Made by a program: the position numbers and the translations under genes. A stretch of 64,000 bases of DNA, taken from the NCBI RefSeq assembly GCF_003367355.1, contig NZ_CP031413.1, forward strand, positions 1,654,921 through 1,718,920, read 5' to 3'. This document shows positions 40,347-48,023 of this stretch, piece by piece. Position 1 is the stretch's first letter; every line of letters starts with the position of its first letter. The DNA comes from Lysobacter sp. TY2-98 (GTDB taxonomy: Bacteria > Pseudomonadota > Gammaproteobacteria > Xanthomonadales > Xanthomonadaceae). The notes below the pieces were generated by a model. The model had not been told where the DNA came from. It did not search any database and worked only from the letters and a program-made list of their open reading frames with translations.

Positions 40347-41959
40347 TGCGATCGGTCGTTCTCATCCTCGCGCTCCTGCTCACCGCGGCGATGCCGCGCC
40401 CGGCTCACGCGCTCGTCGAGCTGGGCTGGCACGACATCCGCGCGACGCTTCCCGACGGCGATCCCGATACCGACGCCGTCACCACGCGCAACTTCGCGAT
40501 GCAGCTCGACTGGCTGCGCGGCCACGGCTACGTGCCGGTCTCGGCGCAGGCGGTCCGTGACGCGCGCGCAGGCCGCGGCGCCCTGCCCGCGAAGGCTGTG
40601 CTGCTGACGTTCGACGGTGGCTATCGCAGCGTCTACACGCAGGCGTTGCCGTTGCTTCGCGCGTTCAACTATCCCGCGCTCGTGGCCGTGCCGACATCGC
40701 GCATCGACGGCGCGGGCTCGGTCCGTGTCGGCATGCGCGATGTGCCGCGGAATGCGTTTCTGAGCTGGGATGAAGTGAAGGCACTGCAGGCGAGTGGACT
40801 CGTGGAGATCGCGACGCAGGGCCACGACCTTGCGACGCCGATCGCCGGCGATCCGCAGGGCGACCTGCTGCCCGCGGCGACCGCGCGGCGTTGGAACGGT
40901 GGCTACGAAACGGAAGCCGCGCAGCGCGAACGCATTCGCGCCGACCTCGCAAGCAGTGTCGATCGCATCGAACGCGCGACCGGCAAGCGTCCGCAACTCA
41001 TCGTCTGGCCGCGTGGCGGTGCAAGCGGTGCCGCCCGCGCCGCGGCAGACTCGCTCGGCCTCGTCACCATTGTCGGTCCCGACGGCCGGGTGAACACCAG
41101 TGAGCTGCGCTATGCCGGCGTGCCGCGTCCCGGCGACGCCGCTTTCCCCGGCGCGCGCCTCGTCATGGCCGAGAACGCAGGCCCGGCCGACCTCGCCTAC
41201 GAACTGCGTCGCGATGCACGCCTCGACGGCGTGCGCGCGGTGCGTGTGTCACTGGATGACATCGCGGCCGCCGGTCCCAGCGGCGCCGACACACTCGCCG
41301 AACGCATCCGCGCGATCCATCCGAGCCACGTCATCGTCGATGCGATGTCGGCCGATGGCGGCGCATGGTTCGCGACCGGCGCCGCGCCCGTGCGCGGTGA
41401 CCTGCTGTCGCACGTCGCCGCACGCATCAAGGCGCGCTCGGGGGCACAGGTGCTCGCCTGGATGCCGGCCAATGCATCCGTTGATGCCTACGCCGATGTC
41501 GCGTCGACCGCGATCGACGGGATCGTGGTCGGCGATGGTGCCGACGCCGCGATCGCACGGGCACGCGCGGTGCGTCCCGATCTCGTGCGCGTGCGTGCGG
41601 TGAACCTGCCGACCGCGGAGCCCGCCGCTGTCGCATCGCAGCTGCCGGCGCTCACGTCGAACTACGACTTCATCGCCGCGATGCTGCCGGCCGACATCCG
41701 TGCACGCGCGGTCGATGGTGCGGTCAAGGCGGTCGCCGCCTCGCCCGACGCACTCGACCGCACGGTCTTCGTGATCGACGCCGGCGATGTCACGCATCCA
41801 CTGGACCCGGACGATCTGGAAGCCCAGGCGCGGCGTGTCATCGCCAGCGGTGGCCGCCACGTCGGCTACAGCCGCGACGTCGCACTGAAGGACCTGCCGC
41901 CCCTCGACCCGGCGCGCGCCGCGATCAGCGCACGCGCGTTCCCCTACCAGGAGCGCTGA
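40346..41959 (+). CDS. pgaB: PgaB-like polysaccharide deacetylase/glycosidase with degenerate active sites
   Basis: The 537-residue protein has a signal peptide and the two PgaB domains. In the N-domain the FDDG motif is FDG: D90 is kept but the metal ligand is G91. The SHTxxLH motif reads TQGHDLA, so the two metal histidines (E. coli H184, H189) are Q158 and A163. The surrounding text (GDPQGDLLPAA, later VWPRGG) still aligns with normal PgaB, so these are real substitutions. The C-domain keeps LPVRADL-like APVRGDLLSHVA and VLAWMP, but the catalytic HDD region reads VGDG, and the protein is about 135 residues shorter than E. coli PgaB. It probably binds rather than processes polymer. Confidence 0.85.
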   Translation: MRSVVLILALLLTAAMPRPAHALVELGWHDIRATLPDGDPDTDAVTTRNFAMQLDWLRGHGYVPVSAQAVRDARAGRGALPAKAVLLTFDGGYRSVYTQALPLLRAFNYPALVAVPTSRIDGAGSVRVGMRDVPRNAFLSWDEVKALQASGLVEIATQGHDLATPIAGDPQGDLLPAATARRWNGGYETEAAQRERIRADLASSVDRIERATGKRPQLIVWPRGGASGAARAAADSLGLVTIVGPDGRVNTSELRYAGVPRPGDAAFPGARLVMAENAGPADLAYELRRDARLDGVRAVRVSLDDIAAAGPSGADTLAERIRAIHPSHVIVDAMSADGGAWFATGAAPVRGDLLSHVAARIKARSGAQVLAWMPANASVDAYADVASTAIDGIVVGDGADAAIARARAVRPDLVRVRAVNLPTAEPAAVASQLPALTSNYDFIAAMLPADIRARAVDGAVKAVAASPDALDRTVFVIDAGDVTHPLDPDDLEAQARRVIASGGRHVGYSRDVALKDLPPLDPARAAISARAFPYQER

Positions 41960-41960
41960 C

Positions 41961-43211
41961 ATGAGCTTCGACGTGCTCGGCGTCCTGTTCGGATTCGCGT
42001 TCTTCTATCCGATCGTGATGTCGCTGTTCTGGATGGCCGGCGGCCTCTACTACTACTTCCGTCGCGAGCGGAAGCAGTCGGGGCCCGACGACCTGCCGCC
42101 GCTGAAAGCGCATCCGATGACGTCCATCCTCGTGCCCTGCCACAACGAAGGCGCGCACGTGGAAGACACGATCGCCTGGCTGGCGGCGCAGAACTACCCC
42201 GAATACGAAATCATCGCGATCAACGACGGCAGCACCGACGACACCGGTCCGCGCCTCGACGCACTGGCCGAGCAGCACGCCAACATGCGCGTGATCCATC
42301 TCGACCGGAATCTCGGCAAGGCGAATGCGCTGCGCATGGGCACGCTTGCGTCGCGCAGCGAATACCTCGTCTGCATCGACGGTGACGCGCTGCTGCATCC
42401 GAACGCGACGCAGTGGCTGGTGTTCCACCTCACCAGCGGACCGCGCGTCGGCGCGGTCACGGGCAATCCGCGCATCCGCAACCGCTCGACGCTGCTGGGC
42501 AAGATGCAGGTCGGCGAATTCAGCTCGATCATCGGCATGATCAAGCGCGCGCAACGCAGCTACGGCCGCATCTTCACGGTGTCGGGCGTGGTGTCCGCGT
42601 TCCGCAAGACGGCGCTGCATCGCATCGGCTACTGGGCCGACGACATGGTGACGGAGGACATCGACGTCAGCTGGCGCCTGCAGATCGACCACTGGGACAT
42701 CCGCTACGAGCCGAACGCCCTCGCCTACATCCTGATGCCCGAAACGTTCCGCGGCCTCTGGAAGCAGCGCCTGCGCTGGGCGCGCGGCGGCGTCGAAGTC
42801 ATTACGCGACATGCGAAGTCGCTCAACGCGTGGCGCAAGCGCCGCATGTGGGGCGTGGTGCTCGAGTACATGCTGAGTGTCGTTTGGTCGTTCTCGATGC
42901 TCCTGTCGATCATTCTGTGGCTGCTGAGCTACTTCTTCGATATTCCACCCGGTCTGCAGACGGGCGGCCTGATCCCGCACTGGCATGGCGTCATCCTCGG
43001 CATCACCTGCCTGCTGCAGTTCGCGATCAGTCTCTTCATCGATCGCCGCTACGAAAAGGGCATCGGCTGGAACTACTTCTGGATCATCTGGTATCCGCTG
43101 GCGTACTGGCTGCTGAGCATGCTCACGACCATCGTCGCGGTGCCGAGCGTTCTCTTCGCCAAACGTCATGGCGTTGCCACCTGGACGAGTCCAGACCGAG
43201 GTTATCGATGA
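41961..43211 (+). CDS. pgaC: Poly-beta-1,6-GlcNAc synthase PgaC (GT2)
   Basis: The 416-residue processive family 2 glycosyltransferase has an N-terminal membrane segment, then SILVPCHNEG, AINDGSTDDT, the DxD in CIDGDALLHP, the catalytic TEDIDVSWRL and QRLRW, all intact. Three or four C-terminal membrane helices follow. It polymerises UDP-GlcNAc at the inner membrane. It starts one base after pgaB and overlaps pgaD by four. Confidence 0.94.
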   Translation: MSFDVLGVLFGFAFFYPIVMSLFWMAGGLYYYFRRERKQSGPDDLPPLKAHPMTSILVPCHNEGAHVEDTIAWLAAQNYPEYEIIAINDGSTDDTGPRLDALAEQHANMRVIHLDRNLGKANALRMGTLASRSEYLVCIDGDALLHPNATQWLVFHLTSGPRVGAVTGNPRIRNRSTLLGKMQVGEFSSIIGMIKRAQRSYGRIFTVSGVVSAFRKTALHRIGYWADDMVTEDIDVSWRLQIDHWDIRYEPNALAYILMPETFRGLWKQRLRWARGGVEVITRHAKSLNAWRKRRMWGVVLEYMLSVVWSFSMLLSIILWLLSYFFDIPPGLQTGGLIPHWHGVILGITCLLQFAISLFIDRRYEKGIGWNYFWIIWYPLAYWLLSMLTTIVAVPSVLFAKRHGVATWTSPDRGYR

Positions 43212-43678
43212 GCACCGTGCACCCCCAGGACCCCTTCATCTACACGCCGAAGGAACCCGCCCCGCAGGCCATGCGCACCATGCACAGCCTGCTCACCCTC
43301 GCCGCGTGGGTGCTCTACGCCTACCTCTGGCTGCCACTGGTGACGGTGGTGGCCTGGCTGCTCGGTATCCGCACGAGCTACATCGAGCTGTACGTGCGCA
43401 ACAACCAGGTCGACCGGACGATGTTCCTGGTCATCCTGCTGCTTGCGATCGCCGCGACGGCGCTGCTCGTGGGCTGGGCGGAATACAACCGCCGCCGCTT
43501 CAGCGGCCCGGATCGTCGCTCCAACCCCGGGAACGTGCAGCTTCCCGAAGTGGCGGAATCGCTGGGTGCGCCCCTGGAACTTTCCGACCGTGTCGCCGGC
43601 GCGAAGTCGATGACGCTCGCGATGGGCGAAGACGCGCGCCTCTCGGGCATTCATCGCTCGACGCCGTTCGCGCTGTAG
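43208..43678 (+). CDS. pgaD: PgaD-like synthase partner
   Basis: The 156-residue protein has two membrane helices (LLTLAAWVLYAYLWLPLVTVV and TMFLVILLLAIAATALLVGWAEYNR, quoted in part) and a cytoplasmic tail, the PgaD arrangement. PgaD stabilises PgaC and, with it, responds to c-di-GMP in E. coli. RRRF and ENR-like basic patches near the membrane are present. ATGA overlap with pgaC; last gene of the pga operon. Confidence 0.88.
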   Translation: MSTVHPQDPFIYTPKEPAPQAMRTMHSLLTLAAWVLYAYLWLPLVTVVAWLLGIRTSYIELYVRNNQVDRTMFLVILLLAIAATALLVGWAEYNRRRFSGPDRRSNPGNVQLPEVAESLGAPLELSDRVAGAKSMTLAMGEDARLSGIHRSTPFAL

Positions 43679-44095
43679 CGGAAGCATCGTGCGAGCCCCG
43701 GCGGTAGCCGTGGGCTCGCGGGGCGTGAGAAGCGCAGGTCGCCCGAACCGGGGGCCAAGCACTGTGTCTGGCACTGTTCCGCTGAGTCGAGGCCATCGCA
43801 TCGAGGCGGCGATGACCCACGTGCGGAGCGAGCCACTTGGCACTGCCCGCTGTGATTGGCGTGGCACCAAGCGCATCGATCCATTGCGAGGCAGACATCG
43901 CTGCTCGCGAGCCCCGACACTGCGGTGATCGCGAACGGGGGCTAGGCCCTGCCGTAGGCGGGCGTCATCCCGTCACCCCACCGGCTGGCCGCCGCCAGCC
44001 TGGTCGCGGTGGGCAGCGCGCCGCCGGACCGGTATCCTGCCCGCACGCGCGCGATCCGGGGGATCGCCGCGCTTCCGTCGACGCCAAGCCATCCC
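43679..44095 (+). other. Non-coding stretch between pgaD and yaiO, with a hairpin and repeat-like sequence
   Basis: These 417 bases hold no credible gene. Right after pgaD, GCGAGCCC (43691-43698) plus CGGC pairs with GCCG plus GGGCTCGC (43712-43719), a twelve-base stem with one bulge and a GGTA loop, but no T-run follows. At 43764-43774 GTGTCTGGCAC recurs in part as TTGGCACTG near 43836, resembling sequences that accompany REP elements. No promoter is evident except by position. Confidence 0.5.
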
Positions 44096-44890
44096 ATGCC
44101 CGAACGATCGCTCTCTTCCGCCGTGCGCGCAGCCCGCGGCGCACTGGCCGTGCTGTGCGCATTCGTCGCACCGGCTGCCTTTGCCAATGGCAACGTGCAG
44201 GTGGGCGCCGACTACCACCGCCTCACCGATGGCTTCGGCGAGTGGAAGGGCCTCTATGTCCGCGGCAGCGAGTGGCGCGACCCCACCCGCGTCTACAGCT
44301 ACGAACTCGTCTCGGCCGAGCGCTTCGGCGATCGCGGCCAGTTCGCATCGTTCGGCATCCAGCAGACCTTCTCGCCGAAGTGGTACGCGACCACGACGGT
44401 CGGCTTCGGTGCAAGCGACTTCATCTTCCCCGAGTGGACGGCCGACGCCGCGGTCAGCCGCAAGTGGTTGGCGAACGGGCAGCTCGTGACCACGCTGGGC
44501 GTCGGCGGCAACCGCGCGACCGACGGCCACCAGGACACCCGCGCGCTGGTCTCGGCTGCGTGGTACGCGCCGCATTCCTGGGTTCTGGAAGCCGGCTGGC
44601 GTCCGAACCACAGCAATCCGGGTGACGTGAACTCGCAGGCGAGCTATCTCGCCGCAACGTGGGGACGCGAAGGCCAGCAGTACTGGATCGCACGCCACGA
44701 CGTCGGCCGCGAGGCCTACCAGCTGATCGGCGATGCCACCGCGCTGGTCGATTTCCCGAGCAACTCGACGTCGTTGGCGTGGCGTCGCTGGTGGACGAAG
44801 CGCTGCGGGACGCATGTGCAGGTCGAGCACTACGCCAACCCGAACTACGAGCGGAACGGTGTCCAGCTCGCCGTCTTCTGCGACCACTGA
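44096..44890 (+). CDS. YaiO family outer-membrane beta-barrel protein
   Basis: The 264-residue protein has a signal peptide (ending APAAFA) and a barrel of alternating aromatic strands, for example DYHRLTDGFGEWKGLYVRG and WYATTTVGFGAS, ending in VQLAVFCDH. The pattern GFG.W.G.YVRG.WRD..R matches E. coli YaiO, whose gene neighbours a GT2 (yaiP) and a deacetylase (yaiS). The partners here are also a GT2 and a deacetylase, so it is likely the outer-membrane exit for a second polysaccharide. Confidence 0.82.
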   Translation: MPERSLSSAVRAARGALAVLCAFVAPAAFANGNVQVGADYHRLTDGFGEWKGLYVRGSEWRDPTRVYSYELVSAERFGDRGQFASFGIQQTFSPKWYATTTVGFGASDFIFPEWTADAAVSRKWLANGQLVTTLGVGGNRATDGHQDTRALVSAAWYAPHSWVLEAGWRPNHSNPGDVNSQASYLAATWGREGQQYWIARHDVGREAYQLIGDATALVDFPSNSTSLAWRRWWTKRCGTHVQVEHYANPNYERNGVQLAVFCDH

Positions 44891-45722
44891 GCGCCTGACC
44901 GCGCTCGACGCCGCGCCCGCGGCGGGCGTCGTCATGCCTGCCGACGATCTCGGGCGTCTCGCCCAGCTCGGCTATCGCGGCACCGCCATTCCCCGCCACC
45001 GCGCCGTGCGCTGGCTCGATCGCGTCGGCATGCGCACGCTCAACGCGTTTGCGCTCGCCGCCGCCGTCTGGTTGGCGCTGATCGCGGCAATGCCGTCCAT
45101 CGCGGCGATCTGGGGCGGTGCGCTGAAGTCCGTCCTCATTCAATGCCTGCCGGACATGCGATTCGTGTCGACGGCTCCGGGCGTGCTGTTCGCATCGTTC
45201 CCCGAACCGCGGCTGGACGCGGGCGCGCCCTCGCCCGCGCAGTGGCTCAACGCCACGGCGATCACCGTCGCCGTCCTGCTCGCCACCGCGCTGTTGCCGC
45301 GACGCCTGCTGCCAGCGATCTACCTGCTCCGCTTCGCTGCGCTGGTGCAGCTCAGCGCCTGCGCGTATTTCGTCATCGCACCCGCCTCGTATCCGTATGC
45401 CGGCGGCGCGCACGCCACGACGATGCTCCATTGCGGCTGGGCCAGCATGCTGCTGCTGCCCTGGATCCTCGCGTTCTGCTACTACCCGCTCGACTTCGGC
45501 TGGTGGCGACGCATCGCGCTGACGCTCATCGGCGAGTTGTATTTCTTCGTCGTGACGCCGCTGCTCGCCGCGTTCGAAGCGGTGCTCATCCAGCACGGCT
45601 CGCTGCTCGTCCACCCGCTCATCTACCTGCTGCTCGGCCCGCCGCTGTTCGTGTTCTGGTTCGTCTGCCTCTACGGCTGGGGCATGAGCTGGCGCGATGC
45701 GCGCCCCGGTGCGCGCGGATGA
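44859..45722 (+). CDS. Polytopic inner-membrane protein of the second polysaccharide cluster
   Basis: The protein of about 287 residues has roughly six hydrophobic segments from about residue 70 to the end (such as LNAFALAAAVWLALIAAMP, LLPWILAFCYYPL and LIYLLLGPPLFVFWFVCLY). I do not recognise its family. GTG at 44859 overlaps yaiO by 32 bases; ATG at 44934 (262 residues, start MPADDLGRL) is a serious alternative with a poor ribosome site. Its stop overlaps the following glycosyltransferase (ATGA), so it is probably a synthase partner, in the place PgaD takes in the first operon. Confidence 0.68.
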   Translation: MSSSPSSATTERLTALDAAPAAGVVMPADDLGRLAQLGYRGTAIPRHRAVRWLDRVGMRTLNAFALAAAVWLALIAAMPSIAAIWGGALKSVLIQCLPDMRFVSTAPGVLFASFPEPRLDAGAPSPAQWLNATAITVAVLLATALLPRRLLPAIYLLRFAALVQLSACAYFVIAPASYPYAGGAHATTMLHCGWASMLLLPWILAFCYYPLDFGWWRRIALTLIGELYFFVVTPLLAAFEAVLIQHGSLLVHPLIYLLLGPPLFVFWFVCLYGWGMSWRDARPGARG

Positions 45723-46971
45723 TCCTGGCGATCGAAATGCTGCTCTACGCGATCATCGGCCTGGTGTCCGTGTATGCGTTCCGGCATTACGCATTCACGT
45801 GGATCCGCCTGTTCCGCCCGCCGCGCGATCCGTATCGCGACATCGACGCGGCCGACTGGCCGACCGTCACCGTGCAGATCGCCGCGCACAACGAAGAGCG
45901 CGTGATCCGCTATTGCCTCGATGCGTTGCTGACGGTCGACTACCCGCTCGACCGGCTCGTGATCATGCCGGTCAACGACCGCTCCGTTGACGCGACGCGC
46001 GAAATCATCGACGCGTACGTTGAGCGGTATCCCGGCCTGATCCGCCCGTTCCATCGCACGGGGGGAAGCCCGGCAAAGCCGCGGCACTGAAGGACGCCGC
46101 CGCGCTCGTCGACTCCGAGATCCTGATCGTGTTCGACGCGGACTACGTGCCGTCCCGCGGCCTCATCCGCCAGCTCGTCGCACCCTTCTTCGATCCCGAA
46201 GTCGGCGCGGTGATGGGTCGCGTCGTGCCGTTGAACGCCGATCGCGGGCTGCTTACGCGCCTCCTCGACATCGAGCGCTCGGGCGGGTACCAGGTCGACC
46301 AGCAGGCGCGGATGACGCTGCAGCTCGTGCCGCAGTACGGCGGCACCACCGGTGGCGTGCGCCTTGCCGCATTGAAGGCGATCGGCGGCTGGAGCGACGA
46401 CGTCCTCGCCGAGGACACCGAGCTCACCTATCGCCTGCTGTTGCGCGGCTGGAAGACCGCATACCAGAACCGCGCGGAGTGCTACGAGGAAGTGCCGGAG
46501 AACTGGCAGGTGCGATCGCGACAGATCGCGCGCTGGGCGAAGGGGCACAACCAGTCGCTCGCGCGTCACTTCTGGGGCGTGATCGGCAGCCGGCGCCTGC
46601 GCGGCATCGAGAAGATCGATGCGGTGCTCCTGCTCTGCGTTTACCTGATGCCGGCGCTCACGCTCTCCGCGCTCACGCTCATCATCCTGCTGTTCTATCT
46701 CGGCCGCCCGCTGCCGTTCGACGGCCTGCTGCTCGGCCTCGGCGTGTTCCTCTATGGAAGCCTCGGCAACTTCGCCGCGTTCTTCGAGCTCGCCGCCGGC
46801 TGCTACCTCGATGACAAGCGTGCAAGCGCACGCCTGCTGCCGCTCAACCTGCTCGGCTTCGTCACCAGCGTGGTGGCCGTGACACGTGCGACGCTCGACC
46901 AGCTGCTGTTCGACCGCCTGTTCCGCCGCGAATTCGTCTGGCACAAAACGGCGCGGTATCGCACGCCATGA
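45719..46971 (+). pseudogene. GT2 glycosyltransferase (processive synthase type) with a single-base frameshift
   Basis: The first part (45719 to about 46065) encodes an N-terminal membrane helix and VTVQIAAHNEERVI, VNDRSVDATREI. The frame then breaks in a run of six G (46060-46065) and meets a stop at 46088-46090. One extra G would restore HRTGGKPGKAA and join perfectly to the second part: VFDADYVP (DxD), LAEDTELTYRL, RQIARWAKGH (QxxRW) and four C-terminal membrane helices. The repaired product is about 417 residues, the length of a PgaC-like synthase. Everything after the break is undamaged, so this is a very recent mutation, phase variation or a base-calling error. It overlaps both neighbours. 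Confidence 0.85.
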
Positions 46972-48023
46972 CGTCGCCGTTGCTCTCGACCGTATTGCTG
47001 GGCGCGGGCGTCGCACTGCTCGGCTTCGCGCCGTTGCTGCCGGCGCTGCGCGAACTGCGACGTGGCGTCGGCCGGCCGCTGCATATTCCCGGCGACGACG
47101 ACGCGGGCGCCGGCTTCTTCGCGGCCCGCATGCGCGAGCGCCTGCGCGAGGAATTCGGCGACGGCGATCCGCTCACGAAGAATCCCCTGCCATCCGGATG
47201 GATCGCCGCCAGCAACACGCCGATCGAAGGCGCACACGGCCGCGCGGACGAACCCGCCGCGACGCTCATCGGGCAGCGCGTCGCGCTTGCACCCGGCTGT
47301 CGCTACCTCGGCGATGTCGTCGCGCGCGAGTACGCCGACCTTGGACACGATGCCGTGGTTCGCGCCGTACTGGTCGAGGCGGGCGATACTCGCATCGCGG
47401 ACCGTGCCACGGTGCTCCGGTGGATCGATGCCGGCTTCATCGACGCCGGCCGCGACGCGCGGCTGCTCGGCCGCACGACGGCGCGTGAGCGCGTCGTCCT
47501 CGGGACAGGTGCGGAATTCCGCCGCATCGCTGCGCCCACCATCACGTTCGGCCGCGAACTTGCGAGCGTTGCCCCGGTCGACATACGCGACGCCAGGCTC
47601 GACGAAGTCACCGACGGCGACTTCATCGAGCATCCTGACGAACAGGGACGCTGGGTCTGTCGCGGGGCACTGCGCATTCCCCGTGGCACGCGCGTGCGCG
47701 GTCATCTCGTCGTCGAAGGCGCGCTGCACATCGAGGACGACTGCGAAATTCTCGGCAGCGTCAAGGCGCATCGCGGCGCGCGCGTCGGCGACCGCGTCCA
47801 TATCGACGGCAGCGTGTTCGCGGGGCCGCACGCCGTGCTTGGCGAACATGTCACGGTGCACGGAATGCTGTCGGCCGAAGCGACGATCGACTGCGGGCGC
47901 GGCCTGCGCGTCGGCCGCCTCGAGCGTCCGGCCTCCCTGCTCGCCCCGGTGATCCGCGTCGGCGACGGCGGCTGCGTGCATGGTGCCGCGTGGGCCTCGC
48001 GCCTGGGCAAGGTGGTCGAATGA
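46968..48023 (+). CDS. Membrane-anchored bactofilin-like (polymer-forming beta-helix) protein
   Basis: The 351-residue protein has an N-terminal membrane anchor (LLSTVLLGAGVALLGFAPLL), a middle region without known motifs (about 50-235) and a C-terminal right-handed beta-helix (about 235-340). The helix repeats include RIPRGTRVRGHLVVEGALHI and GARVGDRVHIDGSV. The repeats resemble bactofilins. It is coupled on both sides, to the GT2 and the deacetylase. A scaffold holding the synthesis machinery is plausible, but no precedent is known to me for this exact architecture. Confidence 0.75.
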   Translation: MTSPLLSTVLLGAGVALLGFAPLLPALRELRRGVGRPLHIPGDDDAGAGFFAARMRERLREEFGDGDPLTKNPLPSGWIAASNTPIEGAHGRADEPAATLIGQRVALAPGCRYLGDVVAREYADLGHDAVVRAVLVEAGDTRIADRATVLRWIDAGFIDAGRDARLLGRTTARERVVLGTGAEFRRIAAPTITFGRELASVAPVDIRDARLDEVTDGDFIEHPDEQGRWVCRGALRIPRGTRVRGHLVVEGALHIEDDCEILGSVKAHRGARVGDRVHIDGSVFAGPHAVLGEHVTVHGMLSAEATIDCGRGLRVGRLERPASLLAPVIRVGDGGCVHGAAWASRLGKVVE

